Shown: piece by piece, positions 17,391 through 24,422 of the stretch | How positions within the stretch are numbered: position 1 is the stretch's first letter | How the letters are laid out: each line of letters begins with the position of its first letter | Source of the DNA: CAZJYI01 sp964550025 | GTDB taxonomy: Bacteria > Verrucomicrobiota > Kiritimatiellia > UBA8416 > CAYOBW01 | Direction of reading: 5' to 3' | Length of the DNA stretch: 64,000 nt | Assembly: GCA_964550025.1 (NCBI GenBank) | Contig: CAZJYI010000024.1 | Span: 1-64,000 of the forward strand | The notes under the pieces: model-generated | What the model saw: only the letters and a program-made list of their open reading frames with translations | The model's database searches: none | Told to the model about the DNA's origin: nothing | Made by a program: the position numbers and the translations under genes

Positions 17391-18323
17391 CTACTGGAGT
17401 CCCCACCGGTCCGGGGGTAGGTTGCCGACGCGTTGCCCGAGACGGGGGCGCCAATGTGGTTCCTCCCTTTTCATCTCGTGCTGACGAATACCCTCCCACA
17501 GCGCCAACTCTGCCGGCAAAACGTTCTCAGTTCCCTCGATCGCTTCCATTTGTTCCCGCGAGAGTGTGCCGCGGTTGAGAAGCCGCAACTCGGCCTGCCA
17601 ACTCTGCATGCTGCTGGACGCATCGAGAGCCCCGTAGAGCACACCCCTGATGGGCACGTTCTCCGCGAAAACCAGCGTGTGGCCGTAACGCCGGATGTCC
17701 TGGCATTCTCGCTTTCCGGCGCGAAACCACTTCAGCCCCCCCCACGTGTCATGCGTCCACAGGTCCACGAACTGGTGGGCCGCTGCCGTGGTTTCGTCGT
17801 TCGTGTATGTTCCGAAATCGGCAATGTAGTTGACCTCCGACACACATATCCTGCCATCCTCTTCGTAGTCTATGCTCGTCGCCGGCAGCCCTTCCATGTA
17901 GTCACCCTCGTGCAGAATCCTGAGCGCCTTCTCCCGCAGCCCCTCATCGGGCATGCGTGATTCACCATACACACGCAGCACGCTGGACATTCGACCACTG
18001 TCGTATTCAGGGTCCTTCAGGAACTCGAGCATCAGCCAACATTCGCAGTACTCTGACGACCACCAGCGTGTCAGCACATGCAACGTGAACTGCCCCTTCT
18101 CGGGAGTCATGATTCGGTATTGCGGCAGATCCTCCTCCCACCTGAACCGCGTGCCCTCCATCATCACTTTTCCCGGGCGTTCGAGCAGGTCTTTGGGGAT
18201 CTTCACGGTCTCACGATAGACGTCGCCAAGTGAACCGTTGTGGTGGGGTGTAGCGCATGACGCGGCAAGCGCAGCAAGAGCGATGGGAAGAAAGGCGCGC
18301 CCCCGAAGGGCTGACCGTGCCAT
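17391..18323 (-). CDS. Hypothetical lipoprotein (310 aa)
   Basis: The frame is open further upstream, but ATG at 18323 (MARSALRGRAFLPIALAALAASC) gives a clean lipoprotein signal with lipobox LAASC, so Cys23 would be acylated. The mature protein is mixed alpha/beta with several Trp/Tyr-rich stretches (LTRWWSSEYCECWLMLEF, HDTWGGLKWFRAGKREC) and no motif I recognise. It is the most upstream gene of the minus-strand block that ends with the pseudopilin at 14551. Its last codons abut the REP-like palindrome at 17373-17389. Confidence 0.6.
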   Translation of the reverse strand: MARSALRGRAFLPIALAALAASCATPHHNGSLGDVYRETVKIPKDLLERPGKVMMEGTRFRWEEDLPQYRIMTPEKGQFTLHVLTRWWSSEYCECWLMLEFLKDPEYDSGRMSSVLRVYGESRMPDEGLREKALRILHEGDYMEGLPATSIDYEEDGRICVSEVNYIADFGTYTNDETTAAAHQFVDLWTHDTWGGLKWFRAGKRECQDIRRYGHTLVFAENVPIRGVLYGALDASSSMQSWQAELRLLNRGTLSREQMEAIEGTENVLPAELALWEGIRQHEMKREEPHWRPRLGQRVGNLPPDRWGLQ

Positions 18324-18594
18324 TCCGGCCAAGGTCTGCACCGTTCTCCTCTTCGCACCTCCCCCGTGGGAGGGCGGTCGCCCCGCGGGTGGCGCGGAGT
18401 GTTGGCCGTTCGTCGGCGGTTGTTGTCCTCGTCCCTTCGGCATCGCAGATCTCAAATCTCAGATCTCAAAGGCCATACGTCACGTGGCGGTTGGGTACGG
18501 CAGTCAGCATACCAACCGTGCGCCGGGAGTGCCATCACAATTCATGGCGTCCGTCCCCGTAGACAGGCCGGACGGTGTGTGCTTCAATGGCGGC

Positions 18595-18819
18595 ATGAAG
18601 GACGTCGGGATGCTGTTGGTGGTTGTGGGCGCGGTGATCCTGGTCATCGGGCTCGTGCTGGTCATTGCGGGGCGCGTGCCGTGGTTGGGGCACCTGCCGG
18701 GCGACATCAGTGTGCGTGGCAAGAGCTGGTCGTTCTCGTTCCCCCTGGTCACGTGCATTCTCGTCAGCATCGTCCTGACCGTGCTCCTCAACATCGTCCT
18801 CCGGCTGTTTCGGAAGTAG
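18595..18819 (+). CDS. DUF2905-family small membrane protein (74 aa)
   Basis: Start ATG at 18595 (MKDVGMLLVVVGAVILVIG). Two transmembrane helices flank the family core GHLPGDISVRGKSWSFSFP, and the second helix ends LRLFRK. DUF2905 proteins are about 65-75 residues, occur across many bacteria next to unrelated genes, and have no known function. The reading is open upstream, but that part is Arg/Pro-rich shadow sequence without family resemblance. It converges with the minus-strand gene at 18877-19134. Confidence 0.85.
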   Translation: MKDVGMLLVVVGAVILVIGLVLVIAGRVPWLGHLPGDISVRGKSWSFSFPLVTCILVSIVLTVLLNIVLRLFRK

Positions 18820-18828
18820 GTCCCCCAT

Positions 18829-18871
18829 GACGGGTCAGTCGCCCCGCCACCGCGGGGCGCCAAAACCCGTC
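18829..18871. terminator. Nested hairpin between convergent genes, possible bidirectional terminator
   Basis: Outer arms GACGGGT (18829-18835) and ACCCGTC (18865-18871) enclose inner arms CGCCCCG (18840-18846) and CGGGGCG (18853-18859). It lies exactly between two convergent stops. There is no long T-tract, so factor-independent termination is uncertain; it could also be another REP-like element. Confidence 0.4.
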
Positions 18872-18876
18872 CTACG

Positions 18877-19134
18877 TCAGAGTCCCAAGGTCTGCTCGAC
18901 ACCTACCACGGCAAGCCCTACCCCGCAAACAAGGATCAAGCCCAACTCGACCCAATAGAGCCATCCATCCTCGTTCAAAGTCACCTCCACGGCGCCATAG
19001 TAGGAGAGTCGCCCGCTGCGCCAGGCAACGATGCCCCATGCCAGCAGCAGACTGCCAACCGCGAGCAAGACAGGCCCTCTGACCGGTTCGGGGAGAATCA
19101 CGTAGACCAGCTCAAGCAACCCCGCGTCGCGCAC
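18877..19134 (-). CDS. Hypothetical two-helix membrane protein (85 aa)
   Basis: GTG start at 19134 preceded by a strong GGAGGTG. Two hydrophobic segments, about residues 20-40 (GPVLLAVGSLLLAWGIVAW) and 60-80 (WVELGLILVCGVGLAVVGV), are joined by a short polar loop. No family recognised. The good ribosome-binding site and hydrophobic pattern support a real gene. Confidence 0.6.
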   Translation of the reverse strand: MRDAGLLELVYVILPEPVRGPVLLAVGSLLLAWGIVAWRSGRLSYYGAVEVTLNEDGWLYWVELGLILVCGVGLAVVGVEQTLGL

Positions 19135-19465
19135 TCAACACCTCCAACCGGGATGCTCCCACGTCCAAAGGCGAAAGGGAAGGAGCATCTGGGGCGGCTC
19201 GACCTGTCCCCACGGGGGTGCGTCTTTCGCAATGGTCTACAGTGCAGCCGCATGTGTGATCGTGAACCCGGAACGCGAGATCGGGCGACGATAACGGGCG
19301 ACGATAACTGTGGACGATTCCGAGATTCTCCCCCTCGTCGTCCGCTATCGGCGTCCGCTATCGTCAACCCGTTCGAGGAGCGCGTGTTGTGCGACTGAGA
19401 ACCGCACTACCGTCTCCCTGTCCCTCACTGTGGACATGCATCACACGGCGTGATTCAATAGCCGC
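19135..19465. other. 331-bp spacer without a gene
   Basis: No coding sequence seen. It holds a perfect 13-bp tandem pair GGGCGACGATAAC (19283-19295, 19296-19308), a spaced pair GTCCGCTATCG (19340-19350, 19353-19363) and a short inverted repeat ATCAC-GTGAT (19440-19454) just before the next start. It lies between divergent genes, so promoters are expected, but I see no convincing -35/-10 pair. Confidence 0.6.
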
Positions 19466-20665
19466 ATGCGGATAATCGTGATACTGCTCATGGTCACGGC
19501 CAATGTCCTCGCGGCCGGCGACCCTTCGACGGCCGACATCTCCGACACCATCGACCGTCTCATGCAGGGACAGGTCGACGCGGGTAACACTCCGGGGGCG
19601 GTCGTCTTGGTTGGTCGGTGCTACGACGACAGGCCGGATGCCGTCCTGCATCACAAGGCCTACGGCTGGCGCGAGAACACGACCGCCGACCCGAAGGCCC
19701 GCGAACGCATGACGACGAACACGATCTTTGATATCGCCTCGCTGACCAAGCCCACTTTCACGGCAATGGCCGCCATGTTCCTCATCCAGGACCGCAAACT
19801 GTCGGCGGACGATCGCTTGGCGACTCACATCCCGGGCTTCGAGCAGCATGGAAAGGGTGGCGCGCGGGTTCGGCACCTTCTCACGCACACTTCGGGGCTC
19901 CCCGCGTACACGACCGCCCCCTCCTCTCCGCGTCCCCATCCGGATGCGCTGGTTCGCAAGATCTGCGGCATGCGCAATGTGTACGAACCGGGCAAGGGAT
20001 CGAGGTATAGCTGCCTCAACTACATCATCCTGGCGCACGTGGTGGAAAAGGCCGGCGGCGAGAGCATCGGGACGTTGCTGAAACGGCGGCTGTGGGAACC
20101 AATCCGCATGCGCGACGCTACGTACTTCCCCTCGCCCGCGCAGATCGCACGCACGGCGCCCACGCTGCGGTCGCGGCGGGGGCGGGTTCACGATCCGCTC
20201 GCCTACTACCACACGGACTACGAGTCGCGCCGCCACGCCTGCGGAAACGCCGGCGGCTTCTGCACCGCGCGGGACGCGGCACAGTTCGTGCGCCTGCTCC
20301 TGCATGGCGGCAAGCTGTACGGCAAGATGGTCCTCACGCCGGAGACGGTGGAGAAGATCACACGGCCGCAGACACGGCAGGCCGCGAACACATTTGGCTG
20401 GCATGTTTCCACCCTCGTGGCAACGAAGGACATGCCGACCGGCTCGCACGCGCTGGCGCACACCGGCTACACGGGAACGTACATCTGGTACGAGACAACG
20501 TCGAAGACCTTCGTCATCGTCTTCTCGAACTGCGTCTACCCCGATGACGACCGCGGCCGAAAGCGCGCCTTTTACGATGCGCGCAACGCGGTCGTGCGCA
20601 CGGTGGCGAGGCAGCTTGGCGGTCTGCGTCATGGACGACGGCCAGATTCGTCAGGGAACCAGTAG
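19466..20665 (+). CDS. Secreted serine hydrolase, class C beta-lactamase/EstB-like (399 aa)
   Basis: Signal peptide at residues 1-17. The beta-lactamase-fold hydrolase core follows: SxxK at Ser92-Lys95 (FDIASLTKPT), the Tyr motif at Tyr181 (RYSCLNYI; third position Cys where Asn or Asp is usual), and HTG at 332-334 (AHTGYTGTYIWYE) in place of KTG. The arrangement is that of class C-like esterases and DD-peptidase-type enzymes (pfam Beta-lactamase), which hydrolyse esters, amides or peptidoglycan stems in the periplasm. The HTG variant and Tyr-Ser-Cys argue for an esterase or peptidase, not a resistance beta-lactamase. Length is normal. Alone on its strand; the TA pair follows after 99 bases. 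Confidence 0.85.
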   Translation: MRIIVILLMVTANVLAAGDPSTADISDTIDRLMQGQVDAGNTPGAVVLVGRCYDDRPDAVLHHKAYGWRENTTADPKARERMTTNTIFDIASLTKPTFTAMAAMFLIQDRKLSADDRLATHIPGFEQHGKGGARVRHLLTHTSGLPAYTTAPSSPRPHPDALVRKICGMRNVYEPGKGSRYSCLNYIILAHVVEKAGGESIGTLLKRRLWEPIRMRDATYFPSPAQIARTAPTLRSRRGRVHDPLAYYHTDYESRRHACGNAGGFCTARDAAQFVRLLLHGGKLYGKMVLTPETVEKITRPQTRQAANTFGWHVSTLVATKDMPTGSHALAHTGYTGTYIWYETTSKTFVIVFSNCVYPDDDRGRKRAFYDARNAVVRTVARQLGGLRHGRRPDSSGNQ

Positions 20666-20708
20666 CCACAGGGCGCCAACCGGCGGATTGCTTGTGCGGC
20701 TGCGGGCA

Positions 20709-20748
20709 TTGACAAATGCCGTACAAACGCGATATTATTGCCGTACAA
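20709..20748 (+). promoter_or_regulatory. Promoter and paired operator-like repeats of the toxin-antitoxin operon
   Basis: TTGACA (20709-20714), an 18-base spacer, then TATTAT (20733-20738) form a near-consensus sigma-70 promoter. Two identical 10-bp direct repeats TGCCGTACAA (20717-20726 and 20739-20748), 22 bp apart or about two helical turns, overlap the spacer and the -10 downstream edge. This suits cooperative binding by a ribbon-helix-helix antitoxin and autorepression. AGAGGTG (20754-20760) is the ribosome-binding site of the antitoxin. Confidence 0.7.
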
Positions 20749-20764
20749 CAACTAGAGGTGCGAG

Positions 20765-21001
20765 ATGAACAGCGCAAAACTGACGGTAAGGCTTCCTCCC
20801 GCAGAGCTGGAGTTCGCGAAAGCATATGCCAGGGAACACGGTTTCTCTCTGACAGCCTTGATTCACCGCTACCTGTCGCACCTGAGGTCAGCGGAGGACT
20901 CGAGCGTGCCGAACGAGGTGTCTGCCATTGCGGGTATCATTCCCGCTGATGCCGATACCCGCGAGGAATACGTCGCCCACAGCGAGAAGAAGCACCAATG
21001 A
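20765..21001 (+). CDS. Ribbon-helix-helix antitoxin (DUF6364/VapB-like, 78 aa)
   Basis: The N-terminus KLTVRLPPAELEFAKAYAREHG followed by SLTALIHRYL is a ribbon-helix-helix DNA-binding fold: one beta strand (LTVRL) and two helices. The C-terminal 35 residues are polar and likely disordered, as in antitoxins that wrap the toxin. AGAGGTG lies four bases before the ATG. The stop overlaps the PIN toxin start (ATGA at 20998-21001), so translation is coupled. Expected to neutralise the toxin and repress the operon through the two TGCCGTACAA repeats. Confidence 0.82.
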   Translation: MNSAKLTVRLPPAELEFAKAYAREHGFSLTALIHRYLSHLRSAEDSSVPNEVSAIAGIIPADADTREEYVAHSEKKHQ

Positions 21002-21420
21002 CAGTCATGGTCGACCTGAACGTCCTCCTGGACGTGATTCAGCGCCGTGAGCCGCACTTCGGGGCGTCCGCGAAGATCCTGGCTATGGCCGCGCGGGACG
21101 AGATGACAGCACTTGTGCCCTCGCACTGTCTTACCACTCTCTACTATATCGTCGCCAAACACGCGGGGCGCGCGAAGGCAGACGCCACGGTGGACTGGGT
21201 GCTTGCCCGGCTGAAGATCCAACCGGCGACTCAGGAGGACTTCCTGCGCGCGCGCAGCCTGCCGATGCCTGATTTCGAGGATGCCGTCGTCGCCGTCCTG
21301 TCAGAAACTGCGCGCTGCCGTCATGTCATCACGCGAAACGTGACTGACTTCGAGCACTCTCCTGTCTTCGCCGTGACCCCCGAGGAATTCCTGGCCTCAC
21401 GGCAGACGAGCGGGACGTAG
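20998..21420 (+). CDS. PIN-domain toxin, VapC-like ribonuclease (140 aa)
   Basis: Typical PIN layout: MVDLNVLLDVI with Asp6 at the N-terminus, a helical middle, then DFEDAVVAVLSE (Asp92, Asp95) and ITRNVTDFE with Asp117, ending in TPEEFL. These acids would bind Mg/Mn for RNA cleavage, usually of tRNA or rRNA in VapC toxins. The conserved middle Glu is not obvious (PSHCLTT at 41-47), which is common in this sub-branch. Overlaps the antitoxin by four bases and converges with the response regulator gene, whose stop is 11 bases downstream. Confidence 0.85.
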   Translation: MTVMVDLNVLLDVIQRREPHFGASAKILAMAARDEMTALVPSHCLTTLYYIVAKHAGRAKADATVDWVLARLKIQPATQEDFLRARSLPMPDFEDAVVAVLSETARCRHVITRNVTDFEHSPVFAVTPEEFLASRQTSGT

Positions 21421-21431
21421 CCAACGCCCCC

Positions 21432-22124
21432 TCACGGCTCCTCGCCCGACTCGAACCGGTAGCCGATGCCGCGGACGGTCTGGATGAACGTTGGGCGGTC
21501 GGGACACGGCTCGATCTTGCCACGGAGTGTCGTCACGCAGCGGTCGACGCTGCGCGGCGTCACGATCACGTCGAATCCCCAGACCGCATTGAGGATCTGG
21601 TCGCGCGTCAGGGCGCGCCCTTCCTCCTTGAACAGGTAGCGTAGCAATTCGTATTCCTTCGGCGTCAGTTCGACCTCGTGCCCGTCGCGTATCAGCCTGT
21701 GCGAACGCAGATCCAGCTCGAACTCGCCAAAACGCTCGGAGACGTTCTCCGACCGTTCGCGCCGGCGCAGGAAGGCGTGGCAGCGGGCGAGAAGTTCTTT
21801 GACGCTGAAGGGCTTGGTGACGTAGTCGTCAGCGCCGAGGTTCAATCCCAGCACGATGTCGGACTCCTGGCTCTTGGCGGTCAGCATGATGATCGGCATA
21901 TCGAGCTCGGCCTCGCGAATTGCGCGGCAAATCTCGTAGCCGTTCATGCCGGGCAGCATGATATCCAGCAGGATGAGGTCCGGCTTCAGGTTGAGCGCCA
22001 TTGACAGGGCCGCCTCTCCCTCGGAGGCCGTGCTGACCAGGTACCCCGAGTACTCGAAGTTGTCCTTCAGCCCCCGCAATAGCGTGGGGTCGTCTTCGAC
22101 GATGAGTATGCTTTCACCCGGCAT
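21432..22124 (-). CDS. OmpR/PhoB-family response regulator (230 aa)
   Basis: Receiver domain (3-118) with acidic pocket Asp11/Asp12, phospho-acceptor Asp54 (LILLDIMLPGMNGYE), Thr82 and Lys104 (TKPF). The C-terminal winged-helix domain (130-226) has ELTPKEYELLRYL and VRGIGYRF, the standard Trans_reg_C signature. Length is normal for the family. The kinase gene lies immediately upstream on the same strand, with a REP-filled spacer of 179 bases between them, so the two form a two-component system. The signal is unknown; the neighbouring secreted TPR/beta-helix gene is a possible target. Confidence 0.93.
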   Translation of the reverse strand: MPGESILIVEDDPTLLRGLKDNFEYSGYLVSTASEGEAALSMALNLKPDLILLDIMLPGMNGYEICRAIREAELDMPIIMLTAKSQESDIVLGLNLGADDYVTKPFSVKELLARCHAFLRRRERSENVSERFGEFELDLRSHRLIRDGHEVELTPKEYELLRYLFKEEGRALTRDQILNAVWGFDVIVTPRSVDRCVTTLRGKIEPCPDRPTFIQTVRGIGYRFESGEEP

Positions 22125-22270
22125 GTGGTTGCCCTTCTCTTCCTGACGCTTCCGGGAGGGCCAACGGGCCCAACAGATGTCAGCCCGGCCCGAAAGGGCT
22201 GGGGGAACACGGACACACGGAGAATCCCGGGCCGAAGGTCCGACACAGGTTAGGCGGGAGGGACTGTGTC

Positions 22271-22353
22271 GGGCTTTCAGCCCTTATTACCCTTCTGTGT
22301 TCGTCAATCCCCAGGGCTCCGCCCCGGGCTGGCCTCCGTCGGGCTTTCAGCCC
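22271..22353. repeat. REP-like hairpin pair GGGCTTTCAGCCC
   Basis: Two identical 13-bp stem-loops (22271-22283 and 22341-22353), 70 bp apart, flank CCCCAGGGCTCCGCCCCGGG. A related AGCCCGGCCCGAAAGGGCT lies at about 22187-22205. The block lies between the kinase and regulator genes and forms the last codons of the kinase. Confidence 0.8.
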
Positions 22354-24205
22354 TTCCTGTTGGTGTCCCCGCCACCGGAATCCCCACGGTGAACGTACTC
22401 CCCTTCCCCGGCTGGCTCTCAATGTTGATCCATCCGTGATGTGCGTCAACAATGAATTTGACGATGCTCAGTCCCAGCCCGCAGCCGCCCGTCTTCCGCG
22501 ACAGGGTCCGGTCCACCTGGTAGAACCGTTCCAGGATCCTCCGCGACTCGCGCCGCGCGAGCCCGATGCCTCTGTCGGAGACGGCAAAGACGACCCTGCC
22601 CGTCTCCGCGTAGGCGCGCACTGTGACCCGCTTCTCGTCCTGGGAGTACTTGTACGCGTTATCCAGGAGATTGAGCAGGACGGTGATCATGGCGTCCCGG
22701 TCGGCAATCACATCGGGGATACCGGGCGCGCAATCGTGCTCCAGTGCACAGCCTCCGGACGCAAAGCGCTCGCGAACGGCTTCGACCGCCGCGTTCACGA
22801 TGTCCCCCGGGGCAACGTTCTCAAAATCGAAGGCGCGCTTGTTGCGTTCCATGCGCGAGAAGCTCAGGAAGTTGTCGATGAGCCGGCTCAGGCGCTCGTT
22901 CTCGCGGGCAATCAGTCGCAGATACTCGGCCGCCTGTTGTTCGTCGCGTGTGCGTCCCTCGAGCAATGTGTCGACCAACACCCGCATCGACGCCAGCGGT
23001 GTCTTGAGCTCGTGCGAAACCGTTGCCACGAAGTCGTTCTTGAGCCGGGTAAGGCGCACCTGACGCAGGAGGATACCCGCCACCCACGTGGCAAGCGCAG
23101 CGACGATTACGATCGCCAACAGCCCCGTCCAGATGTACACGCCGATCTTGCGACTTGCCGCCGCAACAAAGGGGTCCACCGCGTCGAGGGAGAGCTGCAG
23201 TTCCCACCCCGGCATGTAGCGCCCCGCCGGCCGGCGCAGGAAGATGCTCCCGGACGCCCGCGGTGCGGGATGCACTTCGACCGCCACCCCCGGCAGACTT
23301 GCCACCGTCTTGACTACGGCCGTCAGTTCGGCGGCGAGCGCATCGCGACTGTAGATAGCCACGAGGGACCGGTCGGGCAGGGCCAGGTGCCAGAGCGGGT
23401 CGGCGGCGCGTGCGAGTTGCCCGGCAACCGCCGGGCTAGCGTCCGCCTCCAGGTATTTCTGTGCCAGCCGTTCGGCACTGAGGGTCGGAAACTCGATGGT
23501 ATCATCCAGTTCCCTGAGCTGCCCCATCAGGAAGCTGCGTTGCCCCGAGGGCATAGCGGGAAGATCGCGGTAGTCCTGCAGGCGTTCCGCCAGTTGGCCA
23601 CGAAGCCAACTCGCCTTGGGGATGCCGTCGGCAGCCGGGTGCTGCAACGCCAGCATCTGCGCGCTGGGAGCAATGAGGCGACCCGAGTCGTCGCGAGCGT
23701 CGGCATACCGGCGCGCCCCGAATCGGTCGGCAGCCGCGATGGCAAGCAGTGCGTCTCCCTCGGCCATGCACGAAACCAGTTCCGCCCGCAGCGCCCTGGC
23801 TTCGCGAACAACGGCACGTTCCTCGTCCGAGAAGGTGTTCGTGGCTTCCGCTGCAACCGGGTACAAAACGCTGCCCAACGGGTCGTAGACAACAACGCTA
23901 TGTGCAACCCCTGCTTCGACGAGACGGGCGAAACGCTCCCCGGCACCTTCCCCGGAATAGTCCTGCCCCAGGGCATGGAGCTTCCGCTCCCAGTACGCGT
24001 CGATGCCGGCCTGCAACTCGTCCAGGTGCGCGCCGTAGAGCTCCGTCAGTTTCTGGCGCACGGCGAGGCGCTCGTTGTTGGCCGCCTCGCTCATGAACCA
24101 CAGCAGGCACGCCGCGGGCACGGCCACTGCAAGCAAGAGCAGCAACATGACTCCGCGCAGCTCCCGCCACAGGGACCCGCCTGCAATGTTCGTTCGCGCG
24201 TTCAT
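22304..24205 (-). CDS. Membrane sensor histidine kinase (633 aa)
   Basis: TM1 at about 17-38 (MLLLLLAVAVPAACLLWF), an extracytoplasmic sensor region of about 310 residues (40-350) that I do not recognise, TM2 at about 353-378, then a HisKA domain with phospho-acceptor His398 (DFVATVSHELKTPLASMRV) and a HATPase_c domain with N box (LLNLLDNAYKYS), G1 (VSDRGIG) and G2 (TGGCGLGLSIVKFI). It should autophosphorylate and pass phosphate to Asp54 of the adjacent regulator. The last 20 or so residues (from TPTGRAESP) are encoded by a REP-like repeat, so the native C-terminus has probably been replaced or extended. No HAMP domain is evident between TM2 and HisKA. Confidence 0.92.
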   Translation of the reverse strand: MNARTNIAGGSLWRELRGVMLLLLLAVAVPAACLLWFMSEAANNERLAVRQKLTELYGAHLDELQAGIDAYWERKLHALGQDYSGEGAGERFARLVEAGVAHSVVVYDPLGSVLYPVAAEATNTFSDEERAVVREARALRAELVSCMAEGDALLAIAAADRFGARRYADARDDSGRLIAPSAQMLALQHPAADGIPKASWLRGQLAERLQDYRDLPAMPSGQRSFLMGQLRELDDTIEFPTLSAERLAQKYLEADASPAVAGQLARAADPLWHLALPDRSLVAIYSRDALAAELTAVVKTVASLPGVAVEVHPAPRASGSIFLRRPAGRYMPGWELQLSLDAVDPFVAAASRKIGVYIWTGLLAIVIVAALATWVAGILLRQVRLTRLKNDFVATVSHELKTPLASMRVLVDTLLEGRTRDEQQAAEYLRLIARENERLSRLIDNFLSFSRMERNKRAFDFENVAPGDIVNAAVEAVRERFASGGCALEHDCAPGIPDVIADRDAMITVLLNLLDNAYKYSQDEKRVTVRAYAETGRVVFAVSDRGIGLARRESRRILERFYQVDRTLSRKTGGCGLGLSIVKFIVDAHHGWINIESQPGKGSTFTVGIPVAGTPTGRAESPTEASPGRSPGD

Positions 24206-24422
24206 GACTCTGTGCGCACCTTACGATCTATTGACCGCTCTATCAACAGCCATGGCAGGTAGACGAGGGATCGGAAGTCTTGGCGACTTCCGCTACTTGA
24301 CGACTCCCCGCAGAGGAAACCGGAAGACTTGACGTCATCCGCGACGGCCCATGTAGCGGAACGCGCCAAGCGTTCCGATCCCTCCGGTCCACAGTCCGTA
24401 GTCCATGGTCCATAGCCCCCCA

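Noticed and set aside
18841..18860. Rho-independent terminator with certainty after the DUF2905 gene
   Set aside because: Stem is strong but no T-tract follows; kept as a low-confidence terminator only.
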